Positions 37,301-45,729 of a stretch of 64,000 bases of DNA are shown piece by piece. The notes under the pieces were generated by a model. It did not search any database. It was not told the origin of the DNA and worked only from the letters and a program-made list of their open reading frames with translations. Origin of the DNA: Phycisphaerales bacterium (lineage in GTDB: Bacteria > Planctomycetota > Phycisphaerae > Phycisphaerales > UBA1924). Each line of letters begins with the position of its first letter. The stretch's first letter is position 1. A program made the position numbers and the translations under genes. The stretch spans positions 21,305 through 85,304 of the forward strand of contig JAJDDI010000071.1 of assembly GCA_029260375.1 (NCBI GenBank), read 5' to 3'.

Positions 37301-40300
37301 TCGGCGAGGACGAGTCCGGGGCCGCGGCGCCCACCGTCCGCGTGGACACGTCCAGCAACTCGCTGATCGTGCGCGCCACCAGCGAGCAGCTCGAAACAAT
37401 CCAATCGCTCGCCCAGCGGCTGGACTCGGCGACCCTCTCGACGCGATCGCAGATGCGCCTGATCCCGCTGGACCGCTCGCGGGCCGACGCGGCGGAGATG
37501 GCCCAGACGCTCAAACGACTTCTCGAACAGCGCGGGGCGGTGCAGGTCGAGGTGATTTCCGCCGAGGAGCTGCTGAGCGATTCTCCCGAGCCGGGAGCGT
37601 TTCGTCCGGTCGAGACCAACCCCTTCATCACCCCGCTCTGGGCGGACCTGTTCCGCCACGCGATGGGGCTGCTCACGCTGCAACCGATCGAGGCGGACGA
37701 GCCCAGCGCGAGCGCCCGGGTGACGATCGCGGTGGACCCGGTGAGCAACACGCTGATGGTGATCGGCTCGCCGCGGATGACGGATCGGATCGCGTCGCTG
37801 GCGCAGGAGTTGGCCCGCCAGATGCCCGCGGAGCCCACGGGCGTGCGGATCGTCGAGCTGCCCGATCAGGCGGACCCGGCGCGCATGGCGCAGGTCGTCA
37901 ACCAGACCATCCGCCAGGTCGGACGGACGAGCGCGACCAACCTGGGCGGGTTTACCGGGCGCGTCGCCGTGAGCGCGGACGTGCAGGGACAGGCGCTGAT
38001 CGTGTGGGCCAACGACACCGACTTCGGGAGCGTGCGCGACCTGGTCTCGGGGCTGGCTCGCCTGGGCAAGTCCGATGAGCTGTCGGTGAAGGTCTACCCG
38101 CTGGCCAACGTCTCGGCGCGGTCCGCCGCGACGTCGGTGCGCGACCTGGTCAGCCCTGTGCCCCAGGGTCGCCAGGCGCAGCGCGTCCGCACGCTGGACC
38201 TGAGCGTTACGGGCGACGACGGCTCGGTCGTGCGCCGCACGATCGACCCGTCCCGAGTTGGCGTAACGACCGACCCGAGCCAGACCGCGCTCATCGTCAC
38301 GGCCCCCAGCGAGGCGATCCAGCTCATCGACCGCTTCGTCGAGCTCATTGATCAGAGTCCCGCGGGCGAGCGCCTGGCGATCCGCCAGTACACACTCGAG
38401 CACGCGCGGGCGACGGCGCTTTCCCGAACGCTGCAGGCGCTGTTCGACGCACAGCGACAGGGGCCTGGCGCGAACGAACGCACGCGGGCCAGGTTTGTCG
38501 CCGACGACCGGACCAACGCGCTGCTGGTAACCGCGTCAAGCGAGCAGCACGCGGAGGTGCAGCGGCTGCTGTCCGCCGCGGACATGACGATGGAGGACGA
38601 CGGCCTGGAGCTGGCGATCATCCCGCTCCAGCTCGCGCGTCCGTCGGCGGTTCGCCAGATCGTCGAGCAGGTCATCGTCGGGCGCGACCCGGGGATGCGT
38701 GAGAAGATACTGATCTCAGCCCAGGATAACTCGGGCGTGTTCGTGGTACGGGCGCCCGAGGCGGAGATGGCCCAGATCCGTGAGATCGTGGCGCAGGTCG
38801 ATACCTCGGAAGCGGCCGCGTACCCGGTCCGCTCCATCAAGCTTGAGCGAGCCGATGCGCTGAGCGTCGCCCGCTCGCTCCAGGAGTTCTTCCAGAATCG
38901 CGCCCGCGTGGGGCGTGCCAGGAACAACGGGCGGGGCGGCGGGGACGCCGCGATCGTGGGCGATCGGCTTTCCGGCACGCTGGTGATCGCGGCCAGCGAC
39001 GAGGACTTTGCGCAGATCAGCGAGCTGGCGTCGCAGTTCGACGCGCCAGCGATCGGGAAAGAGGTTCAGTACAAGATCATCCCGCTGCAGAACGCCCGGG
39101 CGACGGACATCCGCGATACGGTGCAGAGCATCGCCTACGAGCTGCAGTGGGAGCGTACCTCCCGCTCACGCGGCGGGCAGGACTCGGGCGGTGAGGACCG
39201 CGTGCTCGTGGAGGTCAACGACCGGACGAACACGGTGCTGGTCTTCGGGCAGGGCAAGACGCTCGAGGTGGTCCAGAACATCATCGCCGACCTGGACCGG
39301 GCGCCGGCCGAGACCGAGAAGCGGATCGTCAAGGCGATCGCGGCCGAAGGCGCGGACCTGCAGGCGCTGGCGAGACTGGTCGAGGAGGTCACCGCGTCGC
39401 CGGGCTGGCGCTGGTGGATGGGCCCGGACCTGGAGCAGGTCACGGCGGAAGTGGACGCGGACCGGCGCCTGCTGATCCTCGTGGGCGTCAAGGCCCGCGT
39501 GGACGAGGCAAGCTCGTACGTCGAGGAGATCATCGCGGCCGGCGGTGACGACGGACGGTCCATCGTCCCGATCCGCCTTGAGCACGCCCGCGCCGATCGG
39601 GCCGCGGGTTCGTTGCAGCGGTTCTTCCGCGACCGGGCGAGGGCGGAGGGGCGGCGGGCGGACAGCGTCGCGATCATCGGATCACGCGAGGGCAACCTAC
39701 TGATCGTCAGCGCCGACGATGAGGATCTGGAGATCGTGCGGAGCCTGATCGAGCAGATCGACCTGCCCGACCTGGCCGAGGACCGGCAGGTCCGGGTGTT
39801 CGCGCTGAGCAACGCCGAGCCGCGCGAGACGGCGCAGACCATCAACCAGATGATCCCGCGCACCGGGCGAGACGAGGACCGGGTGATCATCACCTCGCAG
39901 GGCTCGATGCGGTCGCTGATCGTCTCGGCCCCGAGCGAGCGGATGGAGGAGATCGGGTCGCTCATCGCCCGCCTGGACGTGCTCCCGGGCGCCGAGCAGG
40001 GGCAGATCGAGACGGTCGCCCTCGGCGCGGCCCGGGCCGAGGCGGTCGCTCGCGAGCTGGCGTCGGCGCTGCCCGAGAGCGTGCGCGTCGAGATCACGCC
40101 CGTGCCCCGGACCAACTCGATCATGCTCACCGGTTCGCGCGAGGCGATCCAGATCGCCCGCGAGCAGATCAAGGCGCTGGACGTGGACTCGCCCAGCGCC
40201 CCGGTCGAGTTCCGCCGGTTTGTGATCCAGCACACGACCGCGACTGACGTGGCGTACTCGCTGTCGGCGCTCATCCGCAACCGCCCGCGCGACGAGGGCG

Positions 40301-43300
40301 AGCCGATCCCGGTCGTGGACGCGAGCTTCAACGACGACGTGCTGAGCGTGACGGCCGGCAGCGACGAGATGCGGTTCATCGAGTCGCTCGTCGAACAGCT
40401 CGACGTGCCCCAGCAGATCGCGCGGACGACCGAGTTCATCAAGCTCGAGTTCGCGGGCGCGGCGCAGGCGGCCGACGCGCTGAAAGTCTTCTACGGCCCA
40501 TTCGCCCCCGAGGCCCGCACGCCCGCTGAGCGCAACGTGACCATCGTTGCCGACCCAGCCTCCAACTCGCTGGTCGTCAGCGCCGACGAGAGCGTCTGGT
40601 CCGGCCTGCGGGGGCTGCTGGAGAAGCTCGACACCGCGGAGTACGACACGACGCAGCAGCTCGTGGTCATCCAGCTCAAGCACGCGAGCGCCACGAGCGT
40701 GGCGCGGGCCCTGAACGAGGGCCTGCGGGCGCCGCTGGAGAACCAGCTCGAGCGTGAGCGTGTGCGGCTCGAGGCCGAGCGTCGCGGGCAGAACGGTCGG
40801 GACAACGCGTTCGCCCCGGCGGTGCTCATCGACGCCGAGGGGGTGCCGACGGTCTCGGCCGAGCGTGAGACCAACTCGCTGATCGTCTTCGCGGGGCGCA
40901 AGGACCTGGATCGCATCCGCGGGATCGTCGAGCAGCTCGACGTGCCCGACATCCTCAAGCTCCCCGAGGCGAGGCTGATCGCGCTTCGTTCCGGGCGGGC
41001 GAGCGTGCTGGCCGAGGCGGTTCGCCGGGTGTTCCTGGCGCAGGACGACCCGGACAACCCCCGCCGCGTCATGGTGTACGGCGATGACACGGCCAACGTG
41101 ATTATTGTCCGGGCCGAGGACGAAGAGTTTGAGCAGATCGCGCAGCTCGCGGACCAGCTGCAGAACCAGGCGGCGACCGCCGAGTCCACGCCCCGCGTGA
41201 TGAAGCTTCGCAACGTCCCCGCGGCCCGCGTGCAGCAGACGGTCCTTCGCACCTTTGCGCCCATCGCGCAGCAGCGGGGCGAGAGCTTCGCCGTGGAGAT
41301 CGACCGCGGTTCCAACAGCCTCGTCATCGCCGCGAGCGAGACGCTCTTCGAGCAGATCGAACGCATCATTGAGGAGCTCGACAGCGCGGGCGAGCCCGAA
41401 GACGGAGAGCAGGGCGGCGGGATCGGGCAGAACATCTCGATCGTCGAGGTCGCCAACAACGACCCGGCGGACATCGTGGCTTCCTTGGTCGCCCTGGGCG
41501 TGACGCAGAACCAGCCGGCGGACCGTCCGGGTCTGGTCGCCGAGCCGGTCCGTCTCGTCGCGCTCACGACGCGCCGGGCGATCAGCGTGCTGGCCAACCC
41601 GGCCGACGGACGCGCCATCGAGCGGCTGATCCGAGAGCTTGACACGCAGCCGATCCGCCCTGACGAGCAGATCAAGGTCGTGAAGCTGCACCAGGCCGAG
41701 GCGCAGTCTCTTGCGCGTCTGCTGGGCGAGATGCTCACGCTCGACCCCCGCGGCGAGCGCTCGGGCGCCGCCAGCGGGCTCGTCGAGCAGGTGCGCCGGA
41801 TGAATCTGATGCGGACCGGCATCGACGACGCGCCCGTGCGACTGGATCTGACCCGTCCGATCCGCCTGATCCCCGACGCGCAGACCAACGCGATCATCGT
41901 GGGCTCGTCGGCGGCCAACGCGATCGCGGTCGCCGAGCTGATCCGGACCTTCGACACGCTGCCCATGGGCGAGGCGGTCACCATCCGCGTCTTCCCGCTC
42001 GAGAACGCCTCGGCGATGCGCCTGCGCTCGATCATCGAGGACCTGTTCCGTCGCGGCGAGGAGATCCGGCGCATCCCGGGCACGACACGCCAGGGATTGC
42101 CTACCACGACTGTCGGGCGGGCGCTGGCGGGTTCGATCGCCGTCACGGTCGATGAGCGCACCAACGCGCTGGTCATCGCGGGGCGTGAAGAGGCGTTGGC
42201 GCTTGTCGAGGTGCTGCTCAAGGACCTGGACGACGGCGACGCCGACCGCGGCTGGATCGAGACCGAACTGACGGTGCTCGAATACGCCGACGCGGTCTCG
42301 CTGGCTGAGAAGCTCAGGCGCGTGCTGGTCGAGGGGCTGGGCGAGACGCCCGACGAGATCGGGCTGCGGACGCAGGTCGGGCGGCTGCGGGTGGCGCTGC
42401 GCGAGGGCGGCGAGGCGATCGTGAGCGACCGCTACGCGTTGATGTCCGGGCTGGTCATCGAGCCCGAGGAGGACCTCAACGCGCTGATATTGGTGGGCAC
42501 GCGATCGAACCTCGACGCGGTCGGCGAGCTGGTACGCATCCTCGACGTTGAGCAGGCCTCCGCGGCCGGCACCGTCCGCGTGATCCCGCTCGAGCACGCA
42601 TCGGCCGACCGCGCGGCGCGGATCATCGAGGACGTCTTCTCCCGGCGCGAGGGCCAGCGCTCGTCGCGACCCGAGGACCGCGTCATCGTCTCGGTCGATG
42701 ACCGGACCAACGCGCTGATCGTCTCAACAAGCCCGCGCAGCTTCGCCCTGCTCGAGAGCCTCATCCGGACCATCGACACCGAGGAGGCCCGCTTCGCGGT
42801 CGGGCTCCACGTCGTGACGGTCCCCAACGCGGACGTCAGCCAGCTCGCGCCCAAGATCCAGCGGCTGATGCGTGAGCGGATCAACGCGAGCCAGTCGCGA
42901 GGAGGGCGCCAGTCGGCGCTGGATGTCTTCCAGGTGGAGGCCGATCCCGCGACCGATTCGCTTATCATCGCGTGCTCGGAGGAGAACCTTGAGCTGGTCT
43001 ACGAGCTGATCGGCGCGCTGACCACGGGCGAGGTCGAGGTCGCGGGAGCCGAGCGGACGGCGCTGATCCAGGTCGAGTCGCCCGGGCAGGCCGGCGCGAT
43101 CGCCCAGGCGGTGCAGGACCTGTACGTCGATCGAGAGAACGAGCGCCGCGGCGCCCGGTCCGTGTCCGTCACGTCCAACGACCGGCTCAACGCGCTGATT
43201 GTCAGCGGCGCCGAGCGCGACATCGAGGCGATCCGCGAGCTGGTTGCACAGCTTGACGGGGCGCCGGTTGAACTCGTGCAGGAGGTCCGGCGCGTGCGCC

Positions 43301-45111
43301 TCGAATCCGCGGGCGCCCGCGAGATGGTCGATCTCATCCAGAGCGTGCTGGCCGGGCGGACGATCAGCGGCGGACGGAGCGGCATCAGCGCCACCCGCGT
43401 CCGCGTGCTGGGCGAGCAGCTCGCGGAGGTCGCGGCCGAAGCGACCATGGACGGCACGCTCCGCGACCACGTCACCCTCACGCCCGATCCGCGCACGAAC
43501 TCGGTCCTCATCAAGGCGCCACCGGAGCTGATGAGCCTGATCACCACGATGATCGAGGACCTCGACGGGGAGAAGCGGGGCGACCGGGTCATCGAGCAGT
43601 TCCGGCTCATCAACGCCGACGCGGACCAGATGCAGACCCTGCTTGTCCAGCTGTTCAACCTGCGTCAGGACGGCGACCGCTACGTGCTGGCGCCGTCGGG
43701 CACGGACGGTTCGGACGAGTTCGAGTCGGGGACGTTCACCCCCATCGCCGACGGTCGCCAGGAGCTGTCGATCACCGTTGACCGGCGGACAAACACGCTG
43801 CTCGTCTCGGGCACGCAGGAGTACATCGAAGAGGTCCGCAAGGTCGTGATCGAGCTTGATCACATCGAGGCGACCGAGCGTGAGCGGCTGGTCTACCACC
43901 TGCGCAACGCCAAGGCCAAGGAGATCGAGAGCACACTCCAGTCCTACTTCAGCGGCGAGCGCGAGCTGCGCCGCTCCACCCTCGGCCCGCAGCTCACCGG
44001 CTCGCTCGCGCGCGAGCTCGAGCAGGAGGTCACCGTCGTCGGCGACGAGAAGAGCAACAAGCTCGTGATCTCCGCCTCGCCCCGGTACATCGATACGGTT
44101 GCCCAGATCGTCGAGGAGCTCGACGCGGCGCCGCCTCAGGTCATGATCCAGGTCCTGCTCGCCGAGGTCACCATCGACGACTCGAGCGAGTTCGGCATCG
44201 ACGTCTCCATCGGCGGCATCCTCAGCGAGGGCGAGGGGGTGGGCGACCTGGTCAATCGGTCGAAAATCGGCGGTGACGGGTTCGCCTTCCAGAAGCTCGC
44301 CGCGGGCGCGGGCGTTGCGACGGCCCTGGGCGTGCCCAACTTCGCCATCGCCAGCACCGACTTCGGCCTGCTGATCCGGGCGCTGCAGGAGCAGGGCAAG
44401 CTCGAGGTCCTGAGCCGCCCGCAGGTTCAGGTCAACGACAACGAGCAGGCCTTCATCCAGGTCGGTGAGAACATCGGCATCACCGACGGCATCGAACGGC
44501 GCGACTCGGGCGGCACCAGCGCCGTGGTTCGGCGCGAGGACGTGGGCATCATCCTCGAGGTCACGCCCAGCATCAGCGCCGACGGCTTCGTCCGCATGAA
44601 CATCACCCCGGAGATCTCCACGCTCAGTGACCGGACGACGCAGATCGACGAGAACTTCGCGGCGCCCATCATCACCCAACGCCGCGTGCAGACCACCGTG
44701 ACCGTCAAGGACGGGCAGACGGTTGTGATCGGCGGCCTGATGCAGACGACCGACCAGCTCCGCAAGACGAAGGTCCCGCTGCTGGGCGACATCCCGATCC
44801 TGGGAGAGCTGTTCAAGTCAGAGAAACAATCGAGCGTGAAGACCGAGCTGCTGGTGATCCTTACGCCGTATGTGATCCCGGGCGACGCGACGGGGCGCCT
44901 GCGACAGGACCTGCTGACCGAGCACGCGCTCAACCTGCTTGAGGACGACACGAAGGTGCGCAATGTTCTTGAGCAGGAGCATCAGATCGAGTTCGGGCCT
45001 GAGGTCATCGGGCCGCTCGACGCGGCGATCCGACGGATCGACGGCCTGCACAACGCGGATATCCAGTCCGCCGAGGACGAGTCCTCGATCGGCAAGGGTG
45101 GGAAGAAGTGA
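31354..45111 (+). CDS. gspD: Giant type II secretion secretin (GspD) with ~50 N-domains
   Basis: This 4,585-residue outer-membrane secretin compares with about 650-750 for ordinary GspD. In order: signal peptide (1-~30), N0-like domain (~53-135, IRFNFIELPFSEVLNFMSRE), about 50 tandem N1-type domains (~140-4260), and a complete secretin core from ~4261 (PQVMIQVLLAEVTIDDSSEF), with LEVLSRPQVQVNDNEQAF, VGIILEVTPSIS, TTVTVKDGQTVVIGGLM and VPLLGDIPILGELFKSEK, then a ~80-residue tail. Each repeat keeps the same beta-alpha-alpha-beta-beta-alpha pattern ending in TNSLIVSAP...IEQLD. The ATG at 31354 has GGAG six bases upstream; a GTG at 31339 precedes it. There is no stop or frameshift in 13.8 kb. The last codon overlaps the next gene (GTGA). 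Confidence 0.93.
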   Translation: MQRQLSARAIAAWSLAATAGLAVSARAGLQPDPTPGSGSAQDTGDIGQTQAPRIRFNFIELPFSEVLNFMSRESGLPVIREAPLPPGSMTFISAADYSLAEALEILNLNLAMHNVRLERDSKYLALRSLEDAARRPTPVLSPEELEGIDPSEFLTIYLPLNNAIASQVSERISPLIKPPGMVQAIDQQNMLIIVDTAAQCRRLREIVNQIDSVRPADIDLRVFPVTSTTASELADSLRALVPERDQVMTIDKNGLPKITEDVSKPPLKIQADERLNAVVVVGPSQRMGTVEDLVRLLDSPEGGSAGGTRMMTFTLSQADANSAAAQLNSLFQAVPDRRRPTVQALPDVGKVVVVASPDLLAQSKALLEEIDPGLGSGAGDTGDRSARVLPLEHVTSQQAEQIVRRLLSPRQTQMIRFAPLPGGSGLVVSGPSADVEQFEQLVRGIDVQPDRRHEARVVRISEGDPAQILEMARGVETLTGDEARDPVRAILDPESRTVTLVGTREGVSRFELRLKTAQSQASVELETRTYRLDSVNPTQLSGRLSRLARPLLTPADGTPYRAPSFEALDELGTIVVRALPDQFSTIEGLIDQLDGEQGADRRLQVLDLQGNDPESTLARAMALYEEQTRGLPASEAGPIDAEIDKAAGKMIVRASAAGMTRFTGLLRQVQQLTPPARTTRIIDIQQVDAAGLLEPLREFLASGDPVDPGREAPEPTLRVIERTNSVMVTAEDLQHRVIADYVRRLDKIEPSDLPPLRLLQLRTADAVNIASMLQQQYNKRPSADRLARPVEVRADGTTNTLIVAAHEELLADIRGFVDELNTDADEPERITFLFPLKVARAVDVAQAMDKLYPLPPMPRDRYNRPMPWLQEQKEVTVSADPSSNSLIIDAVADRRESLEELAEKLDRVEVPPVADLRTYRVVEADLNAVARMLSGLARQGTLAGPAQAGKAKVQVVIETEQASSTLIVAGDEVTFAKVEQVLQSLEAAPIERGLRIVPIANAQASVIRDRAMAIYDSQVANIPGAGGVDVSVNDETNTLEVVADENAMVRFMGILDELQDQIGSAREVRLIELQLAPVGEVIGFLEELVDATDSLRIGGGPRPVFEPIETTNSIMVAAQPDQFAIIEQLVRSLDAQQTGDRPPLRILRLRSTEASNLAQVLNRSYAQRPVDERTLKPVNIQADPATNTLIVSAHPDVLPEIESIISELNDAQSFDASARQIRIFPLRVARAEELARTIDEMYPEPPMPRDSRGRARPDLQLPKEIFVRADRATNSLIVDAPTERLAGFEQIVEQLDKASLGADVELRTYRVARADLAAVERTIRDLAASGALAATGQTPVTVSTEPASRTLIVSGPSDVFERIESVLSEVDGGANRPTTGLKMYALEHARAERLAPLLEGLLATRLREQQLSGDQAIIGEPDTLLDVASDGASNTLIISAPESILDIAEQLINALDTQAASVGRAVIRVSPLTYAEASAVAQTINQAIPTIELPSGGPVSVIAAAGSNALLLSGAEADLKKIEGLIESLDVQPFDPEKPAVETFALEHADARSIASTVERLLVDQQQTDPRVLALQLRYSRGQMPVQPKIRVEAEGRTNSLIVSGPGSTIELARTLIDRLDQEGEDPGRSVVTFSPAKGDPTRLAQTVSEIIEATMPQGRRPLELTPEASSGSIVVIGTDEQVARAVALLQEHDDRTVAMPLVEVRSFEIVHADAQTVSRTVQSLLSDRSRWPEALMRAERAGLSLPRPALEADGQTSRIIVSAPSALMDMAGELIATLDQPASGGGVEVRVFTLKEGDADSVARALQQALSVGAKPSEPRPSVTSETRSNSIVVAGSRERVEQAMTLISTMDSVAVEPSELGVRTIFLTHARAESLAPIVEGVLTQESVLSMAPDWGRWQLANSMINRGQSPEFNGVKVAPERRLNALVVSAPLPLLELAEQVISGLDVDPGDGPGGGRIVRVITLVNADAQELAGNIEAVFGEDESGAAAPTVRVDTSSNSLIVRATSEQLETIQSLAQRLDSATLSTRSQMRLIPLDRSRADAAEMAQTLKRLLEQRGAVQVEVISAEELLSDSPEPGAFRPVETNPFITPLWADLFRHAMGLLTLQPIEADEPSASARVTIAVDPVSNTLMVIGSPRMTDRIASLAQELARQMPAEPTGVRIVELPDQADPARMAQVVNQTIRQVGRTSATNLGGFTGRVAVSADVQGQALIVWANDTDFGSVRDLVSGLARLGKSDELSVKVYPLANVSARSAATSVRDLVSPVPQGRQAQRVRTLDLSVTGDDGSVVRRTIDPSRVGVTTDPSQTALIVTAPSEAIQLIDRFVELIDQSPAGERLAIRQYTLEHARATALSRTLQALFDAQRQGPGANERTRARFVADDRTNALLVTASSEQHAEVQRLLSAADMTMEDDGLELAIIPLQLARPSAVRQIVEQVIVGRDPGMREKILISAQDNSGVFVVRAPEAEMAQIREIVAQVDTSEAAAYPVRSIKLERADALSVARSLQEFFQNRARVGRARNNGRGGGDAAIVGDRLSGTLVIAASDEDFAQISELASQFDAPAIGKEVQYKIIPLQNARATDIRDTVQSIAYELQWERTSRSRGGQDSGGEDRVLVEVNDRTNTVLVFGQGKTLEVVQNIIADLDRAPAETEKRIVKAIAAEGADLQALARLVEEVTASPGWRWWMGPDLEQVTAEVDADRRLLILVGVKARVDEASSYVEEIIAAGGDDGRSIVPIRLEHARADRAAGSLQRFFRDRARAEGRRADSVAIIGSREGNLLIVSADDEDLEIVRSLIEQIDLPDLAEDRQVRVFALSNAEPRETAQTINQMIPRTGRDEDRVIITSQGSMRSLIVSAPSERMEEIGSLIARLDVLPGAEQGQIETVALGAARAEAVARELASALPESVRVEITPVPRTNSIMLTGSREAIQIAREQIKALDVDSPSAPVEFRRFVIQHTTATDVAYSLSALIRNRPRDEGEPIPVVDASFNDDVLSVTAGSDEMRFIESLVEQLDVPQQIARTTEFIKLEFAGAAQAADALKVFYGPFAPEARTPAERNVTIVADPASNSLVVSADESVWSGLRGLLEKLDTAEYDTTQQLVVIQLKHASATSVARALNEGLRAPLENQLERERVRLEAERRGQNGRDNAFAPAVLIDAEGVPTVSAERETNSLIVFAGRKDLDRIRGIVEQLDVPDILKLPEARLIALRSGRASVLAEAVRRVFLAQDDPDNPRRVMVYGDDTANVIIVRAEDEEFEQIAQLADQLQNQAATAESTPRVMKLRNVPAARVQQTVLRTFAPIAQQRGESFAVEIDRGSNSLVIAASETLFEQIERIIEELDSAGEPEDGEQGGGIGQNISIVEVANNDPADIVASLVALGVTQNQPADRPGLVAEPVRLVALTTRRAISVLANPADGRAIERLIRELDTQPIRPDEQIKVVKLHQAEAQSLARLLGEMLTLDPRGERSGAASGLVEQVRRMNLMRTGIDDAPVRLDLTRPIRLIPDAQTNAIIVGSSAANAIAVAELIRTFDTLPMGEAVTIRVFPLENASAMRLRSIIEDLFRRGEEIRRIPGTTRQGLPTTTVGRALAGSIAVTVDERTNALVIAGREEALALVEVLLKDLDDGDADRGWIETELTVLEYADAVSLAEKLRRVLVEGLGETPDEIGLRTQVGRLRVALREGGEAIVSDRYALMSGLVIEPEEDLNALILVGTRSNLDAVGELVRILDVEQASAAGTVRVIPLEHASADRAARIIEDVFSRREGQRSSRPEDRVIVSVDDRTNALIVSTSPRSFALLESLIRTIDTEEARFAVGLHVVTVPNADVSQLAPKIQRLMRERINASQSRGGRQSALDVFQVEADPATDSLIIACSEENLELVYELIGALTTGEVEVAGAERTALIQVESPGQAGAIAQAVQDLYVDRENERRGARSVSVTSNDRLNALIVSGAERDIEAIRELVAQLDGAPVELVQEVRRVRLESAGAREMVDLIQSVLAGRTISGGRSGISATRVRVLGEQLAEVAAEATMDGTLRDHVTLTPDPRTNSVLIKAPPELMSLITTMIEDLDGEKRGDRVIEQFRLINADADQMQTLLVQLFNLRQDGDRYVLAPSGTDGSDEFESGTFTPIADGRQELSITVDRRTNTLLVSGTQEYIEEVRKVVIELDHIEATERERLVYHLRNAKAKEIESTLQSYFSGERELRRSTLGPQLTGSLARELEQEVTVVGDEKSNKLVISASPRYIDTVAQIVEELDAAPPQVMIQVLLAEVTIDDSSEFGIDVSIGGILSEGEGVGDLVNRSKIGGDGFAFQKLAAGAGVATALGVPNFAIASTDFGLLIRALQEQGKLEVLSRPQVQVNDNEQAFIQVGENIGITDGIERRDSGGTSAVVRREDVGIILEVTPSISADGFVRMNITPEISTLSDRTTQIDENFAAPIITQRRVQTTVTVKDGQTVVIGGLMQTTDQLRKTKVPLLGDIPILGELFKSEKQSSVKTELLVILTPYVIPGDATGRLRQDLLTEHALNLLEDDTKVRNVLEQEHQIEFGPEVIGPLDAAIRRIDGLHNADIQSAEDESSIGKGGKK
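31771..44133 (+). repeat. Array of ~50 tandem secretin N1-type domain repeats (in gspD)
   Basis: I counted 50 successive units of about 70-130 residues (mean ~82) by the recurring signature 'hydrophobic strand, A-x-A-x-x-[LV]-A helix, strand, TN-[ST]-[LI]-[IV]-V, helix ending L-D'. Copies are strongly diverged at both protein and DNA level, so this is an old expansion rather than recent slippage. Some units carry long loops (for example with PPMPRD or a Trp-rich insert). Higher-order periodicity is visible: units 6-10 resemble 11-15 in order, and units 17-26 alternate long and short forms. Counts are by eye and could be off by a few. Confidence 0.85.
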
Positions 45112-45620
45112 GATCTATCGGTATTGGGACATTTTTGCTTCTGCTCGCCGCCGTACCTGGCTGCGCGTCGATCCCCGACACGCAAAGCCCTTCCCGTGAG
45201 ACAGCGCCCAAGCCCATGGTCCCCGGCCGCAACGCGCCCCAGCAGCTCTGGCTCGCGGTCGCCAGCCCGACGGACTCCAACTCCAACGGCTACGCCGACA
45301 CCTTCCAGGTGATCGTGTACCTGTTCCCAGATCGAGAGATCTCGGCGATCCCGGTCTGGGCGGACGGGCGGTTCGATTTCGTGCTCCAGTCTCCCGATGG
45401 GGAGGCGATCGACCGCTGGGTGTTCGGGAACGTGGCGACCGAGCGCTCCCGCCAGCGCCTGGCCCCCGGACCCGGGCACTCGTTTTTCCTCCGTCTCTCG
45501 GAGGGATTGGACGTCAGAGAGCCCATCGTGGCGAGCCTGCGCGCTTCATTTACGCCCGCCGATGACGGCCCGCAGCTGACTGGCAATGGGGCTGCAAGTG
45601 TCCGTCTCGGAGGACGTTAG
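45108..45620 (+). CDS. Lipoprotein coupled to gspD; candidate pilotin
   Basis: This 170-residue lipoprotein has a clear signal and lipobox AAVPGC (Cys19). The mature part is a beta-rich domain (QQLWLAVASPTDSNSNGYAD, FQVIVYLFPD, RFDFVLQSPDGEAIDRWVFG, SFFLRLSEGLD) ending in a polar tail. It matches neither GspS nor PilF that I can recognise. Its GTG overlaps the gspD stop (GTGA), so it is made with the secretin. A lipoprotein in that place is a reasonable pilotin or secretin-assembly candidate, but this is inference from context only. It ends the secretion operon. Confidence 0.65.
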   Translation: MRSIGIGTFLLLLAAVPGCASIPDTQSPSRETAPKPMVPGRNAPQQLWLAVASPTDSNSNGYADTFQVIVYLFPDREISAIPVWADGRFDFVLQSPDGEAIDRWVFGNVATERSRQRLAPGPGHSFFLRLSEGLDVREPIVASLRASFTPADDGPQLTGNGAASVRLGGR

Positions 45621-45729
45621 GGATTCTTGACGCGTTCTTCACACTTGTCGGGCAGACAGCGGGGCTCGCGGCGTAGACACTGCCGCGCATCTCCAATGAT
45701 CCCAGAGACACGTGTGAAGGAGCGTGAGA

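Noticed and set aside
35104..38403. 1,099-codon minus-strand open frame inside the giant secretin gene (also others at 36045-37838, 39697-42597 and 42724-44679)
   Set aside because: Composition is Arg/Asp/Gly/His-rich, with no signal, fold or motif. It is the reverse-frame shadow expected from GC-rich third positions, and the plus strand encodes a clear protein.
31771..44133. Assembly artefact (tandem collapse or chimaera) as explanation for the giant gspD
   Set aside because: The repeats are strongly diverged at DNA level, in frame and without stops, so mis-joining of identical repeats is unlikely; resequencing would still be a useful control.
45621..45729. Pho box / sigma-70 promoter before pstS (TTGACG at 45627)
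   Set aside because: No matching -10 at normal spacing and no paired Pho half-sites.
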